Source: an uncultured Acidobacteriota bacterium (GTDB lineage Bacteria; Acidobacteriota; Terriglobia; Terriglobales; Acidobacteriaceae). Taken from it: 64,000 bases of DNA. The stretch's first letter is position 1. Every line of letters begins with the position of its first letter. The notes below the pieces were generated by a model. It ran no database searches. It saw nothing but the letters and a program-made list of their open reading frames with translations, and was not told the origin of the DNA. The stretch lies in the NCBI GenBank assembly GCA_903832055.1, contig CAILAC010000010.1, forward strand, positions 806,001-870,000. The letters are read 5' to 3'. Shown piece by piece: positions 17,621-26,533 of the stretch. The position numbers and the translations under genes are program-made.

Positions 17621-20461
17621 CTACTTCCGCTCCGCCCCATTGCTCGTCCACTTCAGCGTGAAGCTGTAAGTCGGGTGATAGTACTCGCGCTGCAAAGGAT
17701 ACTGCGTCGAACCCTGATAGAAGCCGAATACTTCGTTGTTCAGGTTCAATCCCGACGCCGAAATCTTCAGCCCATACGGCAGAGCATAGCCAACCTGCGC
17801 ATCCATCTGCGTGTGCGAATACAGATAGTTGTCGCCCGCTGGACCCTTCGGTCCATTCACAGTCGTGTCACCCACCAGACCCGTATAGTTATACGCGTAG
17901 ATGTTGGCCTGGTTGTAGCTCAGTCCAAAGCGCACCGACAGGTTCTTCAGGTCGTAAGTCGGGTTGATGTTGAACGTGTTCGGAGCCTGCCGCGGCAAAC
18001 TGCGATTGCTCACAACGTTGTTCCCATTCGGATCAACATACGGGAACTTCGCCTGCGAGAACGAGTAAGCGTAATTGGCGTTGATGCCCAAGCCCTTCAG
18101 GAAGCCAGGCAATGACTTCAGGTGCTCCTGCCAACCCAGTTCCAGGCCGCCAATATGGCCGCTCGGCAGGTTGATCGGCTGTGTTTCCACATATCCAGGG
18201 TAAAGCGGGTCCGTCGTGGGAAGCACACGCTGCGTAGTCACAATCGGATTCGAAATCTGCTTGAAGAAGAATCCAGCCTGCACCACACCCACGGTGTTGA
18301 AGTAGTGCTCGCCGAGAATGTCAAAGTTATTCGCACGCGTCGGCAGCAGGTTCGGGTTACCCGACGTCACCTGGTTCTTCGTTCCGTTCACCGACAGCTT
18401 GGGAATCAAATCACCGTAGTTTGCGCGCGCAATCCCGCGACCATACACCAGCCGCAAACTCGAGTTCGGCGCAAAGCCATAGCGAATCTGCACGTTCGGC
18501 ATGAAGTCCACATACGAGCTGGTCTTCTTGCCCAGGGTGCTGTTCGTCACCAGGAAGTCCGATATCGTCTCTTCCAGCCGCAGACCCGTCGTCAAGCGAA
18601 GCTTGCCGAAGTCAATCGTGTTCATCAGGTACTGCGCTGGAATTGCCTCATGCACGTTGTAGTTGTAAATCTGGGTCTTCTTTGTATTCAGAGTAAAAGC
18701 ACCGGGATTCGCGTTGTATGCAGCCTTGATCTTCTCCCACTTCGACGTCTTGCCCTTGGTGTAGTAGTCGTAGGTGCCGTTGTAGTAGTCAGGATTGTGG
18801 AACGTGCCCTGCACATCAGCCAGCGTAAACGTCCCGCCGTCATAGCGCTGGTCGTTCACATCGTTGAACTTGTGCGCCGACCGAACCTTCGCGCCGACCT
18901 GCCATGTACCCAGATGACCATGCCAGTTGTACTCACGCGTCAGGTCGGCACCACCCTGCAGATTCATCTGCGCCGAGTGGTCCTTCGTAAACACGATGTC
19001 CTGCACAACATACTGCGTCGGATCATAGATGCTCACCGCAGGATTGATCGAAGTGATGTTGAACTTAGGACGGTAAGGATTGCTCTGGTCTACATTGAAA
19101 GCAATCCCGCTCGGCCCCTGAAAGTCAGCCTTGGGGAAGTCCTGATTATCCGCACGCGAGCGCGAAATCGAACCAATCGCATCCAGCACCCACGGTCCAC
19201 TCACACGGCGCAGTGTTGCCGACATGCTCGCGATCTGGTAATCCGGGTAACGCGGTGCATCTTGATACGTGAAGTTGTTGCTCTGATCAGAAGACGACGT
19301 CGGCGTATCAAACGAATTGATGTTGGGCGTGTAAATGAACTTGCCGCCAAAGTCCTGGAAATCTGAAAACAATCCGCGCACAATCAGCGTCGTCTGCGGG
19401 CTGAACTGATAATCCACACTACCCGCGAAGCCGTACCGCGTGCGGTCATACAGATACTGCCGGAAATCCACCGTCGGCAACACCGCATAAAATGGCGAAT
19501 TGCCGTCAGAGCCATTCAGCTGCGTCGTTCCCGGGCCGGGCTCAATGTCGTCAATGCCACGCGAATTGTAGTCGTAGCTGCCGCCAAAGAAGATGCCCAG
19601 CCGATGGTTCGCACCAAACCGCTTCCCTGCCGAGGCCGCAAACTGGTAGATGTTGCTCTGCCCGTCAACCACGATCGGCGTATGGCCACCCATCGCCGTT
19701 ACGCTGTAAAAAGGCTTCTCGCCCGCCGTCCGCGTCACAAGATTCACGCTGCCGCCAATGGCATCGCCATCCTGGTTCGCCGTAAGAGTCTTCGAGACCT
19801 CCAGCGAATCCACCAGTTCAGCCGGAATCACGTCCAGCTTGATATTGCGCACGCTCGACTCCGGTGCCGGCACATTCACGCCGTCAATCGTCGTATTGCT
19901 GAGACGAGGCTCCGTGCCGCGAATCTGCACGTACTTGCCCTCGCCCTCGTCACGCTCCAGCGAAACCCCAGGCAGCCGGCCCACCGCATCCGCAATGTTC
20001 GTATTCGGCAAGCTCGTAATCACGTCTGCCGGCAGCACTTCCAGAATGTTCTCCGCCGACTGTTGCTCGTTCATCGAGTCCACTTCGCCGTGCTCGCGAC
20101 CCGCGTACACTTCGACACTCTGCGTATCTGAGGAGACCTTCATCACCGCACGCTCGGTAAACACAGCCCCCGCCGTCACAGTGACCTTCTCTTCAAAGGA
20201 GGCAAAACCCAGCGCTTCTACCTTTACCGTGTAGGCGCCGGCAGCAATGTTGCTCAGCAGGAAGTTGCCCTGCGCATCTGCCACTGCGGTCTGTCCGCTT
20301 GGGTCAAGCGTTACGCGCGCGCCCGGAAGCGCCCCGCCCGCAACATCAACCACGTTTCCCGATACCGCGCCGCGCACCGTCGGCGACTGCCCCATCATTG
20401 GCAGCACACTCGCGATCGCGCACAGCATGAATACACCCGCCCAACGTACTAACTTGCACAT
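17621..20461 (-). CDS. TonB-dependent receptor with carboxypeptidase-regulatory-like N-domain
   Basis: This 946-aa outer-membrane transporter has a signal peptide (cut after MMGQ, about 25) and a carboxypeptidase-regulatory-like Ig domain (about 28-110: SGNVVDVAGGALPGARVTL...GAYTVKVEALGFASFEEKV). A plug with RLPGVSLERDEGEGKYVQIRG and DGDAIGGSVNLVTR follows, then a beta-barrel to the end (YYHPTYSFTLKWTSN). The plug wording fits the TIGR01782-type receptors of proteobacteria and acidobacteria, which commonly import oligosaccharides or complex nutrients. The substrate is unknown; no glycosidase or SusD-type partner adjoins. The ribosome-binding site GAAGGAGA precedes the ATG. A 7-2-7 palindrome lies 131 bases upstream. 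Confidence 0.95.
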   Translation of the reverse strand: MCKLVRWAGVFMLCAIASVLPMMGQSPTVRGAVSGNVVDVAGGALPGARVTLDPSGQTAVADAQGNFLLSNIAAGAYTVKVEALGFASFEEKVTVTAGAVFTERAVMKVSSDTQSVEVYAGREHGEVDSMNEQQSAENILEVLPADVITSLPNTNIADAVGRLPGVSLERDEGEGKYVQIRGTEPRLSNTTIDGVNVPAPESSVRNIKLDVIPAELVDSLEVSKTLTANQDGDAIGGSVNLVTRTAGEKPFYSVTAMGGHTPIVVDGQSNIYQFAASAGKRFGANHRLGIFFGGSYDYNSRGIDDIEPGPGTTQLNGSDGNSPFYAVLPTVDFRQYLYDRTRYGFAGSVDYQFSPQTTLIVRGLFSDFQDFGGKFIYTPNINSFDTPTSSSDQSNNFTYQDAPRYPDYQIASMSATLRRVSGPWVLDAIGSISRSRADNQDFPKADFQGPSGIAFNVDQSNPYRPKFNITSINPAVSIYDPTQYVVQDIVFTKDHSAQMNLQGGADLTREYNWHGHLGTWQVGAKVRSAHKFNDVNDQRYDGGTFTLADVQGTFHNPDYYNGTYDYYTKGKTSKWEKIKAAYNANPGAFTLNTKKTQIYNYNVHEAIPAQYLMNTIDFGKLRLTTGLRLEETISDFLVTNSTLGKKTSSYVDFMPNVQIRYGFAPNSSLRLVYGRGIARANYGDLIPKLSVNGTKNQVTSGNPNLLPTRANNFDILGEHYFNTVGVVQAGFFFKQISNPIVTTQRVLPTTDPLYPGYVETQPINLPSGHIGGLELGWQEHLKSLPGFLKGLGINANYAYSFSQAKFPYVDPNGNNVVSNRSLPRQAPNTFNINPTYDLKNLSVRFGLSYNQANIYAYNYTGLVGDTTVNGPKGPAGDNYLYSHTQMDAQVGYALPYGLKISASGLNLNNEVFGFYQGSTQYPLQREYYHPTYSFTLKWTSNGAERK

Positions 20462-20591
20462 ATCTCTTAAATCTCCTTCGCTTGTTTAAGGTGGTTCGCA
20501 ATCGAACGCTCCCGGATCTCAGCAATCAACGGAAGTCAGCCCTTTTAGCCAATGAATTCGAACGCGCGAAACAACCTCAGTGAAATAGCCT

Positions 20592-20607
20592 CAAAATGGA
20601 CATTTTG
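20592..20607. promoter_or_regulatory. perfect palindrome in the divergent TonB receptor / rimO region
   Basis: CAAAATG-GA-CATTTTG is a perfect 7-2-7 inverted repeat in the 344-base gap between the divergent TonB receptor and rimO genes. The gap is unusually AT-rich for this genome, as expected of promoters. An operator for the receptor gene is plausible. Nothing else could be supported in the gap. Confidence 0.4.
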
Positions 20608-20805
20608 TCAGTTCTGCTATCTGGAGTTAGGAAACCCTACGTATCCAACCTTGACACTAGTCGCACAAACCTTAAGCGAAACTTAAGACCGAAGCCTTGT
20701 AACATTCATTTAATTCACCTGCCATCGAATATTCACAATCCCCCAAAATCCACCCCCGAAATCCCAAAAAGCCCAAGAAAACTCCACACCCGCTACAATT
20801 AAAAA

Positions 20806-22356
20806 GTGACTACAGCATCAACACTCCCGGCCCCCGAGCTGGAACAGGCAGTGACGCCCAGGCCCTTCCCGACCGTAGGTTTCCTCTCCCTCGGCTGCCC
20901 CAAAAACCTCGTCGATTCAGAGGTCATGATGGGCCTCCTCGACCGCGCAGGCGCTCGCCTCACCAATCGCCTCGAAGACGCCGAAATCCTCGTCGTCAAC
21001 ACCTGCTCCTTCATCGATTCCGCCAAGCAGGAGTCCGTCAACACCATCCTCGAAATGGTCCAGCACAAGACCGCCGGAACCGCCAAGCGCCTTATCGTCG
21101 CCGGATGCCTCGTCGAGCGCTACCGCGACGAAATCCAGCGCAACATCCCCGAAGTTGACGCCGTCGTCGGCACCGGCGAGCTCGAAGCCATCCTCGCCGC
21201 CGCAGGACTCACCCCCCGCCCTCAGCCCTCGGCCAACACCTCGCCCTTCAACATCCTGACTGCTGCAGAAGCCAGTTCTGCCCTGATCGAGAGAGCCCCC
21301 AGCGCCGTCAACAAGCACTCAAGGCCCGAAGGCGACCTCCGCGAAGAGCAAGGCCGCTTCTCCCGCGAACACTGGGACGGAGCCACCGCCTCGCTCCCCA
21401 GCTACCTTTACTCCGACGACACTCCGCGCATCCTCACCACCCCCAAATCCAGCGCGTATATCAAGATCGCCGAGGGCTGCGACCACCCCTGCGGCTTCTG
21501 CATCATCCCCCAGCTCCGCGGCAAGTTCCGCTCCCGCCGCCTCTCCTCCGTCATCGCCGAGGCCGAGAGCCTCGTGAAGCAGGGCGTCCGCGAAATCACC
21601 CTCATCGGCCAGGACACCACCTGCTACGGCGAAGACCTCGGCCTCAAAGACGGTCTCGCCACCCTCCTCGACGCACTCGCCCAGATCCAGGGCCTCAAGT
21701 GGCTCCGCTTCCTCTACGCCTACCCCAACAAAGTCACCACCAAGCTCCTCGAAACCATCGCCCGCCACGACAACATCGCCAAATACCTCGACGTCCCCCT
21801 GCAGCACGCCTCCCCCGCCGTCCTCAAGCGCATGAAACGAGGCGGATCGGGCCCCATCTTCCTCAAAATGATTGAGAAAGCCCGCCGCATCGTCCCCAAC
21901 CTCGTTCTCCGCACCACCTTCATCGTCGGCTTCCCCGGCGAAACCGCTGAAGACTTCCAGCTCCTCCTCGACTTTGTCCAGGAAGCCAAAATCGACTGGC
22001 TCGGCGCATTCCCCTACTCCGACGAAGAGGGCTCTCCCGCCTACAACCTCGACAACAAAGTCCCCAAACGCACCATCGAATCCCGCCGCAAAAAGCTCAT
22101 GAAGCTCCAGCAGTCCATCAGCGCCCAGCGCCAGTCTGAATGGATCGGCCGCCAGCTCGACCTCCTCGTCGAAGGCGTCAGCGAAGAATCTGACCTCCTC
22201 TGGCAAGGCCGCACCCTCCTCCACGCCCCAGAAATCGACGGCAAAGTCCTAATCAACGACTTCGGCCCCCACGAGACGCTAGTCCCCGGCACTTTCTACC
22301 ACTGCGAAATCACCGAATCCCACCACTACGACGTAGTTGCCCGCATCCTCGAATAG
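20806..22356 (+). CDS. rimO: ribosomal protein S12 methylthiotransferase RimO
   Basis: RimO adds a methylthio group to an Asp of ribosomal protein S12 using radical SAM chemistry. The MTTase N-domain carries C31 (LGCPKNLVDSE), C67 (NTCSFIDSA) and C101 (AGCLVER). The radical-SAM triad is C225, C229 and C232 (CDHPCGFC). A C-terminal TRAM domain starts near WIGRQLDLLVEG. LGCPKNLVDSEVM and the overall order separate it from MiaB. At 516 residues it is about 70 longer than the E. coli enzyme; the extra length is a poorly conserved, charged insert at about 137-205 between the domains. The start is a GTG; the nearest ATG would cut into the fold. Confidence 0.95.
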   Translation: MTTASTLPAPELEQAVTPRPFPTVGFLSLGCPKNLVDSEVMMGLLDRAGARLTNRLEDAEILVVNTCSFIDSAKQESVNTILEMVQHKTAGTAKRLIVAGCLVERYRDEIQRNIPEVDAVVGTGELEAILAAAGLTPRPQPSANTSPFNILTAAEASSALIERAPSAVNKHSRPEGDLREEQGRFSREHWDGATASLPSYLYSDDTPRILTTPKSSAYIKIAEGCDHPCGFCIIPQLRGKFRSRRLSSVIAEAESLVKQGVREITLIGQDTTCYGEDLGLKDGLATLLDALAQIQGLKWLRFLYAYPNKVTTKLLETIARHDNIAKYLDVPLQHASPAVLKRMKRGGSGPIFLKMIEKARRIVPNLVLRTTFIVGFPGETAEDFQLLLDFVQEAKIDWLGAFPYSDEEGSPAYNLDNKVPKRTIESRRKKLMKLQQSISAQRQSEWIGRQLDLLVEGVSEESDLLWQGRTLLHAPEIDGKVLINDFGPHETLVPGTFYHCEITESHHYDVVARILE

Positions 22357-22384
22357 CCCAACCAGCGTCCCACCTGCTTAAATT

Positions 22385-22470
22385 TGTCATCCTGAGCGCA
22401 GCAAAGGATCCGCTTTTGCCCTTGCTCTTCTGCTTCGTCATTCCCATCAAGGAATCCGCTTTCCTCCTGG
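22385..22470. repeat. REP-like repeats, family C (copy 1) and family D (copy 1)
   Basis: TGTCATCCTGAGCGCAGC...GGATCCGC at 22385-22413 matches later family C copies at 27664-27692 and, inverted, at 51144-51170 and 60658-60686. GTCATTCCCATCAAGGAATCCGC from 22437 is family D, with copies at 27628, 27808 and 32388. Confidence 0.65.
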
Positions 22471-22550
22471 TTACCAGAGTTTCCAACCTGCCGCCCAGAA
22501 TCCTCGTGCGCCAACCCATTCCCACATGTTTGAATGGGAAAATCGGTCAC

Positions 22551-22566
22551 AAGGAGGTTGCAATTG
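22551..22566 (+). promoter_or_regulatory. ribosome-binding site that fixes a TTG start
   Basis: AAGGAGG at 22551-22557 is a perfect Shine-Dalgarno 6 bases before the TTG at 22564-22566. Starting there gives SKKALLPPLVLCLFCAA, a textbook signal peptide. The in-frame ATG at 22534 lies upstream of the ribosome-binding site and would add a non-signal extension. Confidence 0.85.
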
Positions 22567-24840
22567 TCCAAAAAAGCCCTTCTCCCCCCGCTCGTTTTGT
22601 GTCTCTTTTGCGCCGCAGTTTCGCCCTCGACGCACGCTCAGTCCTCGGAAATAAAATCAGGAGTCTCAACCGCCGTCCCCAACCTGGTCCGCTTCAGCGG
22701 CGATGTCCTTGACGCGCGCGGAGACGCCCTGACCGGCGCAGTCGGCATCACCTTCGCCCTCTACGCCCACGAGAAGGGCGGCCAATCCCTTTGGCGCGAA
22801 ACCCAAACCGTCGTCGCAGACAAAAATGGCCACTACGCCGCCGCACTTGGCCTCACCTCGCCCGAAGGCATTCCCACTGAGCTCTTCACCTCCGGTGAAG
22901 CACAATGGCTCGGCGTCCAGGTCGATGGCCAGCCCGAGGACCATCGCATCCTCCTTCTCAGCGTCCCCTACGCCCTCAAAGCAAAGGATTCCGAGACGCT
23001 CGGCGGATTGCCAGCCTCGGCTTTTGTGCGGGCAGACAAGGCTCAGACGACACCCGCCGCTACGACAACCGATTTGGCGACAACCATCCCCCCCAATTTG
23101 ACCCCAACCGGCGGGGGCACCACCGGAAGCGTCGCTCTCTGGACTTCGTCCAGCAATCTCGGTAATTCCAGCCTGTTTCAAGCCGGCTCAGGAAGCACCG
23201 CTCGGATTGGCGTAAATACGCTTACGCCCGCAACCACGCTCGATGTAGCCGGACCCGCAACGCTGCGGGGCGCAGTAAATTTAACCCCAATCAGCCCGGC
23301 GAACAGTGCCGTCGGTGCCTATTCGCAACAACTCAATCTCACCGCTTCGGCATTCAACAGCAGCACCCACGCAGCCGTAAACCAAACCTTCCAATGGAAA
23401 GCCGAACCCACCGGCAACAACTCCACCACCCCGGCTGGCACCCTCAATCTCCTCTTCGGCTCCGGCACCACCGCGCCAGCTGAAACCGGCCTCAAAATCG
23501 CCAAAAACGGCCTCATCACCTTCGCCACCGGCCAGTCGTTTCCAGGTGCTGGAACCATCACCAGCGTTACCGCCGGATCCGCACTGACAGGCGGCGGCAC
23601 AACCGGACCCATCACCCTCAACCTCGACATCACAAAAGTTCCGCTGTTGGCCGCCCACAACACCTTCACCCAGCCGATTACCTTCGCGCCGGGGCAGACT
23701 TTCCCGGGTGCTGGCACAATCACAGCTGTGACTGCTGGAACAGGTCTCACCGGAGGAGGAACAACTGCCGGCGTCAAGCTCAACGTCGACTCCACCAAAG
23801 TGCCCTTCCTCGCCGCTGCCAATACCTTCACCCAGCCCCAGACGATCAACGCTGGCGCGGGAAGCCTTACCGTCACATCCTCCTCCACCGCCGTAGCAGG
23901 AACCGGCTACGTCGGCGTCTTCGGCGCAACCACGGTCGCTGGAGGAAGCTCCGATGGCGTCCTCGGCCAGTCCAACAACGCCACCGCCGTCCGCGGCGAC
24001 GACATCGGTGGGGGCTCCGGCGTCGTAGGCACCAGCGCCACCGGTTACGGTGTCTACGGCTCCAGCGGCTTCGGCACCGCCGTCTATGGCGTCGGTGCCT
24101 CTCAAAGCGGCATCTCCATTAACCCCAGCGCAGTCGTCGGAGACAGCACCCTCTACAACGGTGTAACTGGCATGAGCAACAGCGGTTTCGGCGTCGTGGC
24201 CGTCAATAAACGCGGCGGCTATGGAATCAGCGCCGCCAATCAGGGCGGCGGCATCGGTATCTATGCAGCCGCCGCCACCGTCGATAAAGACTTCGGCGTG
24301 GCCATCCGAGGTGAAAACTTTGGCACCCAGGTCTCCAAATTCGGCGGCCCCGACGGCATCCAGGGAATCACCCACTCTGCACTCGGTTCCGGCACCGTCG
24401 GCATCAATGACGCCTACGGCGGCATCGGCGTCTACGGCATCTCTACCAACAACGGCTTCGGATTTGAAACCCCAAGTCACGTCTCCCAGGGCCGTGGCGC
24501 TGGCGGATGGGTTAAAGCAATGATTTTTGTTGATCCATTTGTCGCAGGCGGCATTGCCATCACCCGTTGCTTTAACTCCCAGGCCACCGGCGCAACCGTC
24601 TACACCGCGCCTTGCGGTTTTACGATCACTCATAACGGAGAGGGCGCAAACACAATCGACCTCGCTTTTCAAGTGAATGACCGATTCATCAGTGCAACCA
24701 GCCCCTACAGCGATGAAGCCCTTGGTGCTTGTCAAGCGAACTGCGACGTTTCAGTTACTGCCAATCAAGTGTTCGTACACACTGATTCAATCTTGCTCGG
24801 CCACGCTTTTGACTATCCGTTCACGCTGATCATTTACTAG
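22564..24840 (+). CDS. exported fibre-like protein with phage-tail-type repeats
   Basis: The 758-residue product has a signal peptide ending STHAQ and an Ig-like beta domain of acidobacterial type (about 28-140: VRFSGDVLDARGDALTG...LSVPYALKAKDSETLGGLP). A fibre region follows with two near-identical units built on FPGAGTITSVTAGSALTGGGTT...LNLDITKVPLL. Then comes a Gly-rich beta-helix-like stretch (VVGTSATGYGVYGSSGFG, repeated themes to about 640). The C-terminal head (about 650-758) has four cysteines. The GTIT-VTAG-GLTGGGTT motif is common in phage and bacterial trimeric tail fibres, so the protein probably trimerises on the surface; this is inference. It has no operon partners. Confidence 0.78.
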   Translation: MSKKALLPPLVLCLFCAAVSPSTHAQSSEIKSGVSTAVPNLVRFSGDVLDARGDALTGAVGITFALYAHEKGGQSLWRETQTVVADKNGHYAAALGLTSPEGIPTELFTSGEAQWLGVQVDGQPEDHRILLLSVPYALKAKDSETLGGLPASAFVRADKAQTTPAATTTDLATTIPPNLTPTGGGTTGSVALWTSSSNLGNSSLFQAGSGSTARIGVNTLTPATTLDVAGPATLRGAVNLTPISPANSAVGAYSQQLNLTASAFNSSTHAAVNQTFQWKAEPTGNNSTTPAGTLNLLFGSGTTAPAETGLKIAKNGLITFATGQSFPGAGTITSVTAGSALTGGGTTGPITLNLDITKVPLLAAHNTFTQPITFAPGQTFPGAGTITAVTAGTGLTGGGTTAGVKLNVDSTKVPFLAAANTFTQPQTINAGAGSLTVTSSSTAVAGTGYVGVFGATTVAGGSSDGVLGQSNNATAVRGDDIGGGSGVVGTSATGYGVYGSSGFGTAVYGVGASQSGISINPSAVVGDSTLYNGVTGMSNSGFGVVAVNKRGGYGISAANQGGGIGIYAAAATVDKDFGVAIRGENFGTQVSKFGGPDGIQGITHSALGSGTVGINDAYGGIGVYGISTNNGFGFETPSHVSQGRGAGGWVKAMIFVDPFVAGGIAITRCFNSQATGATVYTAPCGFTITHNGEGANTIDLAFQVNDRFISATSPYSDEALGACQANCDVSVTANQVFVHTDSILLGHAFDYPFTLIIY

Positions 24841-24855
24841 CCGACCAGGGTGCCA

Positions 24856-24896
24856 GGTGCCCCATCCTTGACCAGCTTCGTCGGTCAAGGATGGGA
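24856..24896. repeat. REP-like palindrome, family B (copy 2)
   Basis: GGTGCCCCATCCTTGACCAG, a short loop and CGGTCAAGGATGGGA form a hairpin with a stem of about 15 bp. This is the cleanest copy of family B. Confidence 0.7.
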
Positions 24897-25052
24897 ACGC
24901 AAAAATCTCCAAATTCAAAGACCCCTCCCCGCCGAAATCACCCCACCGCAACTCCCGGCTTGACTCCCACCACCCCCCGGCCCGACCATGATCCTGCACT
25001 TTTCCCTGAGCTCCACCAAGTTCCCAATTCCCATCTCGCGGAGGATCATCCC

Positions 25053-26396
25053 ATGGCCCCAGCCACTACCAATCGCAGAAACTTCCTCAAGGCCACAACG
25101 CTCACCGCCCTCGCCGCCGCCGCCCGCAGCTACGCCGCCATCCTCGGAGCCAACGACCGCGTGCGCGTCGGCGTCATCGGCTGCGGCGACCGCATGAAAA
25201 GCTCCCTCATCCCCGCCTTCCAGGAGCACGCCAAAGCCCTCAACTTCGAGTTCGCCGCCGTCTCCGATCTCTGGAACCGCCGCCGCGAAGAAGGCGCTGC
25301 CCTCCTCCAGAAAGCCTCCGGCACCCCCATCGCCGCCCTCCGCAACAACGACGAGCTCTACGCCCGCAAAGACATCGACGCCGTCCTCATCGCCACCGCC
25401 GACTTCCAGCACGCCCTCCACGGCGTAGAAGCAGTTCAGGCCGGTCGCGACGCCTACGTCGAAAAGCCCACCGCCCACACCATGGACGACGCCCGCAAAT
25501 TCCTCGCCGCCGTCCAGTCCACCGGCAAGATCGTCCAGATCGGCACCCAGCGCCGCTCCACCCCCAGCTACCAAAAAGCCGCTGAATACATCCAGTCCGG
25601 CAAATTCGGCGACATCGTCATGGTCGAGATGACCTGGAACGTCAACCAGCCCGGCCGCTGGCGTCGCCCCGACGTCGTCCCCCTCCTCAAAGAGCAAGAC
25701 ACCGACTGGAAGCGCTTCCTCCTCAACCGCCCCTTCGAAGCCTTCGACGCCCGCAAATACCTCGAATTCCGCCTCTTCTGGCCCTATTCCTCCGGCATCC
25801 CCGACCAGTGGCTCGTCCACCAGATCGACACCGTCCACTGGTTCTCGGGCTACCCCCACCCCCGCAGCGTCGTCGCTAACGGCGGCATTTATCTGTGGAA
25901 GGACGGCCGCCAAAACTGGGACACCATGACCGCCGTCTTCGACTACGGCCCGCTCGATGACCCCTCCAAGGGCTTCCAGGTCCAGTACTCGTCGCGCTTC
26001 ACCAACTCAGCCAGCGGCGTCCGGGAACTCTACTACTCCAACGCCGGCATGATCGACATGGATAAGCAGCGCGTCACCCCCGAGGGTGGCCTCCAGGCCC
26101 CGGAAGCAGCCGCCATGGGCATGAAACCCAACCTCCTGCCCAGCTTCTCCCTCGTCGACAAAGCCGAAGCCGTATCCAGTGGCGCCAACACCGGCGGCGA
26201 CCCCCAAACCTCCGCCAACATGCGCAACTGGATGGAATGCGTCCGCTCCCGCAAAACCCCCAACGCCCCCATCCAGGCCGGCTACAGCCACTCCGTCGCC
26301 CTCTGCATGACCGTCGCCGCCATCCAGACCGGCCAAAAAGTGACCTTCGACGACAAAACCCAGCAAGTCATCGCCGGAGGCAAAGTCTTTGCCTGA
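25053..26396 (+). CDS. TAT-exported Gfo/Idh/MocA-family oxidoreductase
   Basis: The 447-aa product starts MAPATTNRRNFLKATTL at 25053, with GGAGG 8 bases upstream; the frame is open to 24891, but that part has no family likeness. The N-terminus is a twin-arginine signal (NRRNFLK). The Rossmann domain has RVGVIGCGDRMKSS, and the catalytic-loop EKP motif is in DAYVEKPTAHT. The alpha/beta C-terminal domain contains W-rich EMTWNVNQPGRWRRPD and HQIDTVHWFSGYPHP. Such enzymes oxidise or rearrange sugars with tightly bound NAD(P) in the periplasm. The following DUF6807 gene on the same strand, 137 bases away, is a frequent companion in sugar-utilisation loci. The substrate is unknown. Confidence 0.92.
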   Translation: MAPATTNRRNFLKATTLTALAAAARSYAAILGANDRVRVGVIGCGDRMKSSLIPAFQEHAKALNFEFAAVSDLWNRRREEGAALLQKASGTPIAALRNNDELYARKDIDAVLIATADFQHALHGVEAVQAGRDAYVEKPTAHTMDDARKFLAAVQSTGKIVQIGTQRRSTPSYQKAAEYIQSGKFGDIVMVEMTWNVNQPGRWRRPDVVPLLKEQDTDWKRFLLNRPFEAFDARKYLEFRLFWPYSSGIPDQWLVHQIDTVHWFSGYPHPRSVVANGGIYLWKDGRQNWDTMTAVFDYGPLDDPSKGFQVQYSSRFTNSASGVRELYYSNAGMIDMDKQRVTPEGGLQAPEAAAMGMKPNLLPSFSLVDKAEAVSSGANTGGDPQTSANMRNWMECVRSRKTPNAPIQAGYSHSVALCMTVAAIQTGQKVTFDDKTQQVIAGGKVFA

Positions 26397-26446
26397 GAAC
26401 TCAAGAAACCTCTCTGTCCCGGATCTTTCCGAACGATTTGTAACAG

Positions 26447-26506
26447 GGCACGACTTCAGTCGTGCCGATAACCGTCGAATAGAAAGGAATGGGCTTTAGC
26501 CCCTGC
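26447..26506. repeat. palindromic repeats including family A (copy 2)
   Basis: GGCACGACTTCAGTCGTGCC (26447-26466) is a perfect hairpin. It is followed at 26491 by GGGCTTTAGCCCCTGCC, the family A core also seen at 7085 and 31238. They fill the gap between the oxidoreductase and DUF6807 genes. Confidence 0.65.
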
Positions 26507-26533
26507 CTGATCTCCGCTCGCAGAACAAATCCC

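Noticed and set aside
18122-19366. 414-codon frame antisense to the TonB receptor
   Set aside because: Composition is Arg/His/Val-rich, typical of antisense shadow frames. The TonB receptor on the other strand is unmistakable.
23281-24735. 484-codon antisense frame inside the fibre-like gene
   Set aside because: It is a Gly/Asp/Ala-rich mirror of the repeated Gly/Thr codons, without a start signal.
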